Source: Sphingomonas sp. AP4-R1
Lineage (GTDB): Bacteria; Pseudomonadota; Alphaproteobacteria; Sphingomonadales; Sphingomonadaceae
Reading direction: 5' to 3'
NCBI RefSeq assembly: GCF_013113735.1
Contig: NZ_CP053346.1
Span: 2,122,001-2,186,000 of the forward strand
DNA: 64,000 nucleotides
Each line of letters starts with the position of its first letter. Position 1 is the first letter of the stretch. Below the pieces are notes generated by a model, which was not told the origin of the DNA, searched no databases, and saw only the letters and a list, made by a program, of their open reading frames with translations. Position numbers and translations under genes: made by a program. Shown here in pieces: positions 24,962 through 34,016 of the stretch.

Positions 24962-27031
24962 TTACTTCCCGTGCAGTTCCGCCAACAGCCTCGGCGCCGG
25001 GTAGATCTTCGTCAGGGCCTCCTCCACCGCCACGGTCGAGACCGAGACGCTGCGGTTCAGCGCGCCGTCGAAGCCGAAATTGCCGCCCAGCGAGTGGATG
25101 TTGCCGTCGAACACCGCGCCGATCACGGCGCCCTTCGCGTCCAGGATCGGCGAGCCCGAATTGCCACCGATAATGTCGTTGTCGCTCACGAAATCGACCA
25201 CCTTGGTCTTGTCGATCTTCGGCTCGGCGGCCAGCACCTTGGGCGGCAGCTTGAACGGATCGGCCCCCGTCGCGCGCTCATACATGCCGGCGAACATCGT
25301 CGTCGGCGTCACCGTCACGCCCTGATAGGTCCAGCCTTTCACCGCGCCGTAGGACAGCCGCAGCGTGAAGGTCGCGTCCGGATAGAGATCGGTGCCGTAG
25401 ACCGCGAAGCGGGCCTGCGCGAGCTTCGACTGGGCGGCGATGGTCGGCGCCTCCACCTCGAAGCGGTAGCGATCCTTGATCGCGCGTGCGTCTGCGTCAT
25501 GCGCCAGCACGTACTTGATCAGCGGATCGTCCGAGGCCTGCACCGCGGCCAGACCGCCCGCGAACAAGGCCGCGCGCACCTTGGGATCGGCCAGCTTCGT
25601 GCCCGTCACCAGCCGCTGCGCCACCTGCTCGGGGCTTTCCTTGCCCAGCAGCGCCTTCACCGGCGGCGCATCGGTCGTCAGCGCCTCGCGCGCCTTGGAG
25701 AGCCAATAGGCGATGCCGATCTCCTCCAGCCACGGATAGACGGGCTTGTCGTCGGTCAGCTGCTTTTCCAGCAGGGGGAGCTTGCTGTCCTGATAGTCGG
25801 GGAGCCGCTCGGCATTGGGCTTGGCGCGCTCCTGCGCGGCGCGGACGATCGTGCGCGCATCGGCATAGAGATCGGAGAAGCCCCCCGCGCGCAGCTCCAG
25901 CCAGTTATAGGGCTTGTAGATGTCGCGATAGACGGCCTGCACCTTGGCGACATCGCCCCATGGATCGCCCACCTTCCGCGCGATCGCGGGATCGGCCGCC
26001 ACCTTCGCGCGCAGTTCCGCCTCGTTCCGCGCCAGCTTGCCCGCGAAATCGGGATCCAGCAGCGCCTGCCACTGGCCGTAACGCGCCTTGTAGCTGTTCT
26101 CGATGCCGAACAGCAGATCCTGCCCGGTGCGCGTCTTCTCGGGGTCGCCCGCCGTCGCGGCGATCAGCCGGCCGCGTATCTCGGCCAGATACAGTTCCAG
26201 CGCGGGCAATGAGACGTCCCGCTGAAATGCCATCTGCGATTGCGTCAGCAGGCGCTGCGTCGAGCCCGGATTGCCCGAGATGAAGACGACCTCGCCTTCC
26301 TTGGGCGGCCGCGCGGCCCAGGTCAGGTGCTGCGGCGTCGCGACCGGCTTGTCGTTCTCGTAAATGCGGAGGAAGGCCGCATCGAGATCGTAGCGCGGGA
26401 AGTTGAAATTGTCGGGATCGCCGCCGAAGAAGGCCGCATCCGCCTCTGGCGCATAGACCAGCCGCACGTCCGAATATTTGCGGTAACGATAGAGCTTGTA
26501 CTGGCCGCCGCCGAACAAAGTGACGACCTGGCAGCGCTCGGTCGCGGGATCCTTGCAGCCTTCCTTTTCGATCGCGGCGACCTCGCCGTCGCGCGCCTTG
26601 GCCAGCGCCGCTCCGGTCAGGGTGCCGATCGCTTTCTGCACGCGCGCGGTCATGTCGGTGATGGCGGTGACGATCTCGGCCTGCTGCCCCGCGCATTTGC
26701 GCTCGTCGGACAGCGTCGCGGCGAGAAAGCCGCCCGCGACATAGTCGACCTTGTCGGTCGAGATCTGCTGCGCGCAATCGCGCACGCAATGATGATTGGT
26801 GAGGACCAGTCCCTGTCCCGACACGAGGCTGGACGAGCATCCGCCGGTGAGGCGGAGCGAGGACATCCGCACGCGATCGAGCCAGGCCTGATCGGGTTCG
26901 AAGCCGTAGGCGGCCTTCACCTTCGCGGAGGGGAAGGCATCGAAGGTCCACATGCCTTCGTCGGCGGAGGCGGCGGTGAGAGGAAGGGCAGCGGCGGCCA
27001 GCAAGGCGGCGGCCGAATGGGCAAGCTTCAT
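24962..27031 (-). CDS. S46-family secreted dipeptidyl peptidase (DPP7/DPP11 type)
   Basis: The 689-residue protein has a signal peptide ending near ASA (residue 23). Its first domain starts DEGMWTFDAFP, the hallmark of S46 peptidases. The chymotrypsin-like triad is visible as TNHHC (His), YDLDAAFLR (Asp) and GGNSGSPIL (Ser, near residue 630). S46 enzymes remove dipeptides from peptide N-termini in the periplasm. It faces the M28 peptidase gene, so two exopeptidases lie together. Confidence 0.92.
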   Translation of the reverse strand: MKLAHSAAALLAAAALPLTAASADEGMWTFDAFPSAKVKAAYGFEPDQAWLDRVRMSSLRLTGGCSSSLVSGQGLVLTNHHCVRDCAQQISTDKVDYVAGGFLAATLSDERKCAGQQAEIVTAITDMTARVQKAIGTLTGAALAKARDGEVAAIEKEGCKDPATERCQVVTLFGGGQYKLYRYRKYSDVRLVYAPEADAAFFGGDPDNFNFPRYDLDAAFLRIYENDKPVATPQHLTWAARPPKEGEVVFISGNPGSTQRLLTQSQMAFQRDVSLPALELYLAEIRGRLIAATAGDPEKTRTGQDLLFGIENSYKARYGQWQALLDPDFAGKLARNEAELRAKVAADPAIARKVGDPWGDVAKVQAVYRDIYKPYNWLELRAGGFSDLYADARTIVRAAQERAKPNAERLPDYQDSKLPLLEKQLTDDKPVYPWLEEIGIAYWLSKAREALTTDAPPVKALLGKESPEQVAQRLVTGTKLADPKVRAALFAGGLAAVQASDDPLIKYVLAHDADARAIKDRYRFEVEAPTIAAQSKLAQARFAVYGTDLYPDATFTLRLSYGAVKGWTYQGVTVTPTTMFAGMYERATGADPFKLPPKVLAAEPKIDKTKVVDFVSDNDIIGGNSGSPILDAKGAVIGAVFDGNIHSLGGNFGFDGALNRSVSVSTVAVEEALTKIYPAPRLLAELHGK

Positions 27032-27099
27032 GAGATGGCGTCCCCTGATCGTAATGGCGCCGAAGCTAGCCAGCGATCAGAGGACTGCCAAGCAGGCGC

Positions 27100-27264
27100 T
27101 CAGCGCTTGCGCGTGAGCTGGACGGGTTCGTTGGCAGGCCAGGCCTGATGCGCGCCCCACCAGCGCACGAAGGCGCGGGCGGCGCCGATCGGGGACGACA
27201 GGAGCGGCACGGGCGCGATGCTGCGATGCGCGGCCAGTCCGTCGAGATCCTTCATGTGATACAT
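27100..27264 (-). CDS. Small 54-residue protein, function unknown
   Basis: This frame was found by eye between the S46 peptidase and LysR genes. The ATG at 27264 follows AAGGAGA at about nine bases. The product begins MYHMKDLDGLAAHR. It has a Trp-Trp pair within a basic amphipathic segment (AFVRWWGAHQAWP) and ends in Lys-Arg residues. The good ribosome site and amino-acid balance support a gene. It is divergent from the LysR regulator, so it may be its target. Confidence 0.55.
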   Translation of the reverse strand: MYHMKDLDGLAAHRSIAPVPLLSSPIGAARAFVRWWGAHQAWPANEPVQLTRKR

Positions 27265-27402
27265 AAGCTAATTCTCCTTTCCGCGCCGCGTTCGATCCGG
27301 GTTGGGCGATCCGCTGGCGCGAGTCTGGAATGCGCCTGTTCGATAAGGAGCGCCAATCAATCGTTGCAGGAGTGGCATAAGTAGGGCTTATGCATCTTTG
27401 CG

Positions 27403-27519
27403 ATCCGTTGGCTTCGAGCAGCCATCGAGCCTGCCGAGATGGCGTGTCGAGAAGAGGACCGTCGGGATGTCTCGATACGGGTTCTCGGCAAGCTCGAACC
27501 CTACTCGACCCCAACGGAT
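27403..27519. repeat. Intergenic imperfect palindrome, 'ccgttggcttcgagc' family
   Basis: The left arm is ccgttggcttcgagcagcc. The right arm is agctcgaaccctactcgacc followed by ccaacgg. It occupies most of the region between the 54-residue gene and the LysR gene and ends about 18 bases before the LysR start. Confidence 0.82.
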
Positions 27520-27536
27520 TGGGAGGAAGTATCAGA

Positions 27537-28466
27537 ATGCGCCAGATCCCGCCGCTCGCCGCCGTCCGCGTGTTCGAGGCGGCCGCGCGCCATCTCAATT
27601 TCACCGCCGCCGCCCACGAACTGGGCATGACGCAGGCGGCCGTCAGCTATCAGATCCGCCTGCTGGAGGAGCGGCTGGGCACCGCGCTGTTCACGCGTGG
27701 GGGGCGGCGCGTGGTGTTGACGGAGGCGGGGCGGCAGGCGGCGCCGCTCGTGTCGGAGGCGTTCGATACGCTGGATCATGCCTTCGGCTTCGCGCGGGCC
27801 GAAACGGATCAGGTCCTGTCGCTCACCGCGATGGTGTCCTTCGCCAGCGCGTGGCTCGCACCGCGCCTTGGCCGCTTCCAGCTCGCGCATCCCGATGTCG
27901 CGTTGCGGCTGGAAACGAGCAATTTCGTGCAGGATTTCGCCAAATCGGGCTTCGACATCGGCATTCGTACCGGGCGCGATCCGGCGGCGTGGCCCGGCAT
28001 GGTCGCCCACTTCCTCCACCGCGTCCATTTCACGCCCATGTGCAGTCCGGATTTCGCGCGGCGCCTGGGCGGCCTCACCGATCCCGCCCAATTGCTCACC
28101 GCGCCGCGCTTGGCCTCGGACGCGGACTGGTGGGATCTGTGGTTCAAGGCGGCGGGCGTGCCCACCGTCGTCTCGATGGCCCCCGCCACCCGCTTCGACG
28201 CGCAGAATCTGGAGGCGCAGCTGGTGATGGCGGGGCAGGGCGTCACCTTGCTCACCCCCACCTTCTGGACCGCCGAGCTGGCCGACGGCCGCCTGATCCG
28301 CCCGTTCGAGACGGTCGCGTTCGACGGCGTCTGCATGTGGCTCGTCTATCCGGAGCCCAAGCGCCGCCTCCGCAAGATCCGCCTGTTCCGCGACTGGCTG
28401 ATGGAAGAATATGCGATCCACGCGCGCACCGACACGACGGGGGCGTTCGTGGCGCCGGGTAGCTAG
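27537..28466 (+). CDS. LysR-family regulator, GcvA-like
   Basis: The 309-residue protein opens with RQIPPLAAVRVFEAAARHLNF, a typical GcvA-type HTH start, then MTQAAVSYQIRLLEERLG as the recognition helix region. The effector-binding domain runs from about residue 92 and contains WLAPRLGRFQLAHPDV and a DIGIRTG block. The start ATG 27537 follows GGGAGGAAG; the open frame extends upstream through the repeat. The target is unknown; the divergent 54-residue gene is one candidate. Its stop overlaps the convergent DUF4349 gene by four bases. Confidence 0.9.
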   Translation: MRQIPPLAAVRVFEAAARHLNFTAAAHELGMTQAAVSYQIRLLEERLGTALFTRGGRRVVLTEAGRQAAPLVSEAFDTLDHAFGFARAETDQVLSLTAMVSFASAWLAPRLGRFQLAHPDVALRLETSNFVQDFAKSGFDIGIRTGRDPAAWPGMVAHFLHRVHFTPMCSPDFARRLGGLTDPAQLLTAPRLASDADWWDLWFKAAGVPTVVSMAPATRFDAQNLEAQLVMAGQGVTLLTPTFWTAELADGRLIRPFETVAFDGVCMWLVYPEPKRRLRKIRLFRDWLMEEYAIHARTDTTGAFVAPGS

Positions 28467-29293
28467 TCCTGAGCGCCCAGCCAGCGTCGCACGAACCGGA
28501 TCCCGAATATCAATATGATCGCCGCCGCCAACCACGGAAGCAAGGTGATCGCGAGCATCACGATCACCGCGCTGCCGCTTACGATATTGGCCCAGCCATC
28601 CTTGATCGCGCCGAGAATGGGCCCGTCACTATAGCCGAGATCGATGACGCCAGAAGCGTAGTGCAGCGTCATCGGCGTGCTGCCCAGCAACAGCGCGGCA
28701 TCCGCCCGGCTGGATGCCGCGGCGCGGCGCGTATCGCGAAGCTGCATCAGTCGCTGTTGAAGCGTGGTGCGCTCGGCTGAAGGCAGGCCGGGTTGGGTCA
28801 GTTGGGCAGTGATCTTGGTTTCTTCGTCGGAGGCGCTTTCGGCCGCGCGATCAGCGGCGGCCACCACGCTGCCCGCATCGGTGCTGTCGATCTCGCTGTC
28901 CGTCAGCATCCCGCCATTGGCGACGGTGGCGGCGATGCTCTGCTTGCCGAACTGCCGGGCGATCTCCGGCGCGAGCTTCACGTTGAGCGTGGCGGAGATC
29001 GTGCGGTTGCGGCCGGCATGATATTCCATGCCCGTGATCCGGCATCGTGGCGCGAGCTTCTCGCACTCGGAGGCGTGCTGCTCTTGCGTCTTGGCGACGG
29101 CCGCCACCGGCAGGCGGAAATAATAGGAATAGGTGAGCGCGACGCCGGGCACGGCGGTTACGCTGACATTCGGCCCCGCCATCTCCTGTGCGGCGGTGGG
29201 CGCGGCAGGCGTGTCCTGCTGCTCTCCGGGTTGCTCCGCCTTGCTGCAGGCCGTCAGCGCGGCCAGCACCATCACTACAACGGATTTCCGCAT
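28463..29293 (-). CDS. DUF4349-type lipoprotein
   Basis: The 276-residue protein has a lipoprotein signal with lipobox LTAC (C16). The middle part contains TYSYYFRLPVAAV, a conserved RCRITGMEYHAG patch, then a helical region with QLTQPGLPSAERTTLQQRLMQLRD. A C-terminal transmembrane helix (about 238-265) precedes a basic tail. This matches DUF4349, a family of anchored envelope proteins of unknown activity. Transcription is convergent with LysR. Confidence 0.78.
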   Translation of the reverse strand: MRKSVVVMVLAALTACSKAEQPGEQQDTPAAPTAAQEMAGPNVSVTAVPGVALTYSYYFRLPVAAVAKTQEQHASECEKLAPRCRITGMEYHAGRNRTISATLNVKLAPEIARQFGKQSIAATVANGGMLTDSEIDSTDAGSVVAAADRAAESASDEETKITAQLTQPGLPSAERTTLQQRLMQLRDTRRAAASSRADAALLLGSTPMTLHYASGVIDLGYSDGPILGAIKDGWANIVSGSAVIVMLAITLLPWLAAAIILIFGIRFVRRWLGAQD

Positions 29294-29343
29294 GAATCTC
29301 CCCCCGACGCCAGCTTAGCGGTCCGTTCGATCCCAGCAAGCGC

Positions 29344-31110
29344 CTAGCCGTCCAGCCCGAACCTCTTCGCCCGTTCGCCCAGCTTCGGATCGATCGCCAG
29401 CGCGGCATCGCGGTCGGCCTTGGCGCCGGCCGCGTCGCCCATCTTCGCCTTCACCAGCCCACGCGCGTAGAGCGACCAGCCCGCCTTCGGATTGGCCTTG
29501 ATCGCCGCGTCATAATCCGAAAGCGCCGCGTCCCAATTGCCCTGCCGCAGTCGGATCATGGCCCGGCTGTCCAGATAAGCGGGGCTGCCCGGTCGCATCC
29601 GCAGCGCCGCGTTGCAATCGTCCAGTGCCCCGTCCAGCTCCCGATCGAGCCGCCCGCGCAGCCAGCAGCGGCCGTTCAGCGCGCCGGGCCGCGCCGCATC
29701 CTCCTTGTGGCTGTCGAGCCAGGCGCCGTAATTCGCCAGCGCCAGATCGGGCAGATCCGCCGCGTCGGCCATCTGGGCCAGCCGCAGCCGGCGTGCGGCG
29801 CCGGGCGGCAGGAGCGCGTCGATCGCCTTGATATCCTCACCCGCACCCGCCGGATCGTGCGCGCCCAGCCGCAATGCGGCGCGGATGCCGTGCGCTTCGG
29901 TGTCCTTGGGGTCGAGCTGGATCGCCATGTCGAGATCGGCGGAGGCCAGCAGCGGCTGCCCCTTGGTCAGCCGCGTGGTGGCGCGCAGGCGATAATAGCG
30001 GGCTTCCTCGGGCGCCAGGCGGATCGCTTCGTTATAATCCGCGATCGCATCGTCCGGCTTCTGGTTGGAAAGCGAAACAGAGCCACGCCGGGCGAAGCCC
30101 TCCGCATCGGTGGGCGCGGCGGACGTGTCCTTCAGGTCCACCGTGGCGCCGTCCGTCGTCACCACACCTTTCGGGTTGAGCCCGAACAGGGGGCCGCCCT
30201 CATAGGTGAGGATCATGCGGTGCAGCCTGTTCGACACGTAGATGCGGTGGGTGAGGAAGAAATCCGCGCCGATCAGCATGTCGGCGGCGCCCAGCGTGAC
30301 GGCGCTGAAGCGGATCTGCGGATCGCGGATCTGCTCGCCGCCAATATCCAGCAGGCCGAACGTCGCGCGCCACGCCCGCGTGACGCCGGTGCCGAGGCCG
30401 GAGGAGGTGCCCGCGTCGCTCACGCCCGGGCTGGTGGCGGTGATCCCGGCCCGTTTCGCGCCCGCCAGCGTCAGGATCGAGGAGGGCGCCCCCGTATCGA
30501 ACACGGCGCGCAGCTTCACGCCGTTCAGCGTGACGGTGCCCATCGTGTGCCGCTGGGTGGGCGTCATCAGCTCCAGATTGACGATCGAGACCGGCCGCCC
30601 CTCCGCCCAGTACGGCAATTGCTCGATCGCGCAGTCGCTCGCCTTGAACAGCCGCACCGCGCCGTGCGGCAGATCATATTCGACGTCGCCGATGCCGAGG
30701 ATATTCTGGCCGAGCAGCCCCGATTGCCCCATGTCGGTGCCGCCGACGATGAAGGACACGCGCGGCAGCTTCACCCCCGCCAGCCCGAAATCGTCGACAT
30801 AGGCCATCGAGGCATGGGCGGTGCCGTTCACGCCGCCCAATCGGAACGTGGGAGGCAGCGCCTGCAGCTTCAGCCCGAACTGATCGGCCGCCGCGCGCGG
30901 GATCGTGCTGTAGAAGGCTCCGCTGTCGAGGATGAACTGCGCATCCTTGCCGTTGATCTGCGTCGCGACGAGCGGCCGCGCCCCCCACATCGATACCGGC
31001 AGCTCGATATACCGGGCGAGCTGGCAGGCGGCGTCCGCCGGCGCGGCGACGGCGAGGGCTGCGAACACGGTCGCGAGAGCGAGGCGCTGCGAGGGTCGGG
31101 GGCTCATCAT
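29344..31110 (-). CDS. Secreted protein with two retropepsin-like aspartyl domains and TPR repeats
   Basis: The 588-residue protein has a signal peptide ending near ADA (residue 27). Two aspartyl-protease halves follow, each with a catalytic-type motif: LDSGAFYST (D62) and FDTGAPSSI (D205). Each has a later LLGQNILG or LIGADFF segment typical of the retropepsin fold. From about residue 330 to the end lie TPR-like repeats (YNEAIRLAPEEARYY, AIKANPKAGWSLYARG). Two domains in one chain could form an internal dimer like pepsin. A periplasmic proteolytic role on TPR-bound substrates is inference. Confidence 0.85.
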   Translation of the reverse strand: MMSPRPSQRLALATVFAALAVAAPADAACQLARYIELPVSMWGARPLVATQINGKDAQFILDSGAFYSTIPRAAADQFGLKLQALPPTFRLGGVNGTAHASMAYVDDFGLAGVKLPRVSFIVGGTDMGQSGLLGQNILGIGDVEYDLPHGAVRLFKASDCAIEQLPYWAEGRPVSIVNLELMTPTQRHTMGTVTLNGVKLRAVFDTGAPSSILTLAGAKRAGITATSPGVSDAGTSSGLGTGVTRAWRATFGLLDIGGEQIRDPQIRFSAVTLGAADMLIGADFFLTHRIYVSNRLHRMILTYEGGPLFGLNPKGVVTTDGATVDLKDTSAAPTDAEGFARRGSVSLSNQKPDDAIADYNEAIRLAPEEARYYRLRATTRLTKGQPLLASADLDMAIQLDPKDTEAHGIRAALRLGAHDPAGAGEDIKAIDALLPPGAARRLRLAQMADAADLPDLALANYGAWLDSHKEDAARPGALNGRCWLRGRLDRELDGALDDCNAALRMRPGSPAYLDSRAMIRLRQGNWDAALSDYDAAIKANPKAGWSLYARGLVKAKMGDAAGAKADRDAALAIDPKLGERAKRFGLDG

Positions 31111-31240
31111 CGCTCCGCAATCGTGATGCCGCAGGTGTGACAGCGGCGTGAGTCCGTTTCAATACGATGGCGGCCGGCGTTCATCTTCTCGTCGATTATC
31201 GACTAACATGCATCATCAACGGGATCTGGAGGATCGATCG

Positions 31241-31938
31241 ATGCGCGCTTCACTCGCTCTGCTGATCGCGTTCTTGCCGGGGGCGGCCATGGCCCAGACA
31301 CCGCCGGAGCTTTCCGATCTGGTCGGGGCGCGGGGCGCGGGCGGCGAAACCCAGCTGGAGGCGCGCGGCTATCGCAACATCCTCACCAATGCGGTGCGGG
31401 ATACCAAATACAGCTTCTGGTGGAACGAGCGCCGTCGCCAGTGCATCTCGGTGGCCACCACCGAGGGGCGCTATGCCGCGATCCAGATCGTGCCGCCGGG
31501 CAATTGCGATGCCGTCGGTGATGAGGGCGCGCCGCCGCCACCTCCACCAGGTCACGCGGATCGCATCGATCTGGTCTGCATCGGATCGGGCAGCGGGCCG
31601 GCCGCACGGAGCGACTCCGGCTATCGCTACAACAGCAAGACCCGCAATCGGAATACGGCACCACGCTCGGCCGCGAGGGCTTCTCGTCCGATCTGGAGAT
31701 ACGGATAGACGGCGGCCTCGGCCGCGTCCGCCCGAGCGGCAAGCTCGTCTCACCGATCCATTCGGGCGGCACCGAAGGCTGGTGGCCGATCGAGAGGCTG
31801 ATGGTGACGCCCGACCGGATCACCGGTTCCTATCGGATGAACGGCCTGAACACGCCGCGCCTCGATTATGACCGCCGCACGCGCATCGTCCGCATCCGCG
31901 CCGCCACCGAATTTACCGGGCGGTGCGAAGAACAATAG
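31241..31938 (+). pseudogene. Secreted protein gene with an apparent frameshift near 31630-31655
   Basis: An ATG at 31241, after GGAGG, opens a signal peptide (ASLALLIAFLPGAAMA) and a mature domain with GYRNILTNAVRDTKYSFWWN and IDLVCIGSG. That frame ends at 31708 with an unlikely Arg/Ser-rich tail. The next frame, from about 31651 to TAG at 31938, continues convincingly: LGREGFSSDLEIRIDGG, KLVSPIHSGGTEGWWPIERL and a Cys-containing end. A single missing base between about 31630 and 31655 would join them. It is either a true mutation or a sequencing error. The joined product would be about 230 residues, function unknown. Confidence 0.75.
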
Positions 31939-31981
31939 CTGGGCGATTGGCAATCCGTCCCGCCCACCCTATCGGCAGGGC

Positions 31982-32581
31982 ATGACGACGCGCAGGCTGT
32001 TCGCGACGCTCTTTTCGGAGAGCGCGCTCGATGATCCCGTCTTGCTGGACGAATTGGAGCATAGCTGCCGCACGCTGGCGGAGGATGACGGCGCGGGCCG
32101 CGCCTGGTCGAAGGCGCACGGCTATCGCGGCTACACCTCCTATGCCTCGCTGAACGATCTGCCCCAGCGCGATCCCGTCTTCGGGGATCTGGTCAAGAAG
32201 CTGAACCGCCATGTCTCCGCCTTCGCCCGGGAATGCGCGTTCGCGCTCGCCCGGCCACCCAAGCTCGACAGCCTCTGGGTCAACGTGATGAAGCGCGGCG
32301 CGGTCCATTCGGGCCATATCCACCCGCACAGCATCATTTCGGGCACGATCTACGTCGCCGTTCCGCCGGGGTCGGGCGCGCTGAAACTCGAGGATCCGCG
32401 CCTCGCGATGCTGATGGCCGCGCCTACGCGCCTGCCTGATGGCGCGCCCGATCTGCAGCCCTTCGTCTATGCCGAGCCGACGCCCGGCGCGATCTTCCTG
32501 TGGGAAAGCTGGCTGCGGCACGAAGTGATGCCGAGCGAGGCGAAGGACGAGCGCATCTCGATCAGTTTCAACTATCGCTGA
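31982..32581 (+). CDS. 2OG-Fe(II) oxygenase-like protein (TIGR02466 type)
   Basis: The 199-residue protein starts at ATG 31982. It has a double-stranded beta-helix pattern with HSGHIHPHSIISGTIYVAVP (metal-ligand region), a SGALKLEDPR block, GAIFLWESWLRHEV (distal histidine) and a final arginine-containing strand RISISFNYR. This matches the putative 2OG-Fe(II) oxygenase family TIGR02466. The HPHS stretch replaces the textbook HxD, so the exact iron ligands are uncertain. The substrate is unknown. The MFS gene starts six bases further on. Confidence 0.8.
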   Translation: MTTRRLFATLFSESALDDPVLLDELEHSCRTLAEDDGAGRAWSKAHGYRGYTSYASLNDLPQRDPVFGDLVKKLNRHVSAFARECAFALARPPKLDSLWVNVMKRGAVHSGHIHPHSIISGTIYVAVPPGSGALKLEDPRLAMLMAAPTRLPDGAPDLQPFVYAEPTPGAIFLWESWLRHEVMPSEAKDERISISFNYR

Positions 32582-32587
32582 TCGGCC

Positions 32588-33733
32588 GTGGCGAGGTCCT
32601 CCTTCCTGCCGCGCCTCGGCCTGCTGCCCGCAACGCGCCTGTCCTTCACCACGTCGGGCTATGCGATCTCGGCCTGGGCGCCGCTGATCCCGCATGTGAA
32701 GGAGCAGATCGGGCTTTCGGCGGGTGAGCTTGGCCTTACCCTGCTGGCGTTCGGCGCGGGATCGATGGTGATGATGCCGCTGGCGGGCGGGCTGATCGGA
32801 CGCTTCGGCTGCCGCCGCCTGATCGAGATCGGTGGCGTCGGGATCGCCGTGATCCTGCCCTGCCTGGGCCTGATGCGCTCGGCGGTTCTGCTGGGGGCGG
32901 CCCTGTTCTGTTTCGGGCTGGCGATGGGGCTGCTCAGCTCCGCGCGCAACATCCACGGCATCGCTACCGAGCGCGCGCTGGGCCGCCGCCTGATGTCGGG
33001 CTTTCACGGCTTCTACAGCGTCGGCTGCGTGCTGGGCGCGGGCACGATGAGCATCCTGATGGGCCTCGGCGTGCCGCCGCCCGCTGCGGCCGCCGTGGTG
33101 GGCGCGATCATCATTCTCGCCATCATCCTGTCGGCGCCGCAGATCACGGACGAGCGCACCGCCTCCGGCCCGGCTTATGCGCCGCCGCGCGGGGTGGTGC
33201 TGGTGATCGGCCTGCTCTGCTTCGTCGTGTTCATGGCCGAGGGATCGGTGCTGGACTGGAGTGCCCTGCTGCTGACGGGACACTTCAGGCTGGACGGCGC
33301 GCGCGCGGGCCTCGGCTATGTCGCGTTCGCCACGATGATGACGATCGGCCGCCTCACCGGCGACCGTCTCGTCCGCCGGCTGGGCGACAGGATGATGCTG
33401 ACGTGGAGCCCTGCGCTGGCGGCGGTGGGCTTCGTCGTCGCGACCTTGCCGGTTCACTGGACGCTGGCGGTGGCGGGCTTCGCGATGGTGGGCGCGGGCG
33501 CGGCCAATATCGTGCCCTTGCTCTACAGCGCGGTCGGCCGCCAGACCGTGATGCCCGCCAATCTCGCGCTCACCGCCGCCGGATCGATCGGCTTTGCCGG
33601 CATCCTGATCGGCCCCGCCGCGATCGGCTTCATCGCGCAGGCGACCAGCCTCGCGGCGGCTTTTCTCGTGCTGGCGGCGATGGTGGCGGTCGTCTCGCGC
33701 ATCGCGCCGACGGTGCTGAAAAGCGCGGGCTGA
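32588..33733 (+). CDS. MFS transporter (YbjJ/fucose-permease-like)
   Basis: The 381-residue inner-membrane protein has about 12 helices. It shows GLIGRFGCRRLIEIGG after helix 2 and the FHGFYSVGCVLGAG signature of the YbjJ/FucP-like branch. It starts with GTG 32588, six bases after the 2OG oxygenase stop, so the two genes form one unit. The substrate is unknown. Confidence 0.85.
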   Translation: MARSSFLPRLGLLPATRLSFTTSGYAISAWAPLIPHVKEQIGLSAGELGLTLLAFGAGSMVMMPLAGGLIGRFGCRRLIEIGGVGIAVILPCLGLMRSAVLLGAALFCFGLAMGLLSSARNIHGIATERALGRRLMSGFHGFYSVGCVLGAGTMSILMGLGVPPPAAAAVVGAIIILAIILSAPQITDERTASGPAYAPPRGVVLVIGLLCFVVFMAEGSVLDWSALLLTGHFRLDGARAGLGYVAFATMMTIGRLTGDRLVRRLGDRMMLTWSPALAAVGFVVATLPVHWTLAVAGFAMVGAGAANIVPLLYSAVGRQTVMPANLALTAAGSIGFAGILIGPAAIGFIAQATSLAAAFLVLAAMVAVVSRIAPTVLKSAG

Positions 33734-33797
33734 GGTCGCGCTTGCCAGGCGAGTGAGCGAATGACTGACGGGGTAGAGAGTGGGCGATATATCCGAT

Positions 33798-33883
33798 CGT
33801 CATCCCGGCCTTGATCCGGGATCCCGCTTTTCTTCTTCGGGGCGATCGAAGAAGCGGGACCCCGGATCAAGTCCGGGGTGACG
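33798..33883. repeat. Intergenic imperfect palindrome, 'cgtcatcccggccttgatccgg' type
   Basis: The left arm is cgtcatcccggccttgatcc followed by gggatcccgctt. The right arm is aagcgggaccccggatcaag followed by tccggggtgacg. It lies in the 283-base gap before parC; the rest of that gap shows no gene. Confidence 0.9.
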
Positions 33884-34016
33884 AGCTTCAGTGTATCTTG
33901 GCAACCGAAGTGGAAGCCGTCGCCTTATCCGGCCGTCATCAGCAACTCCGGAGCCATCGTGCATCGCGCGCGATCCACGCCTCGCTTCCCCCCGAATCGC
34001 CTGCTAGACTCGCCGG

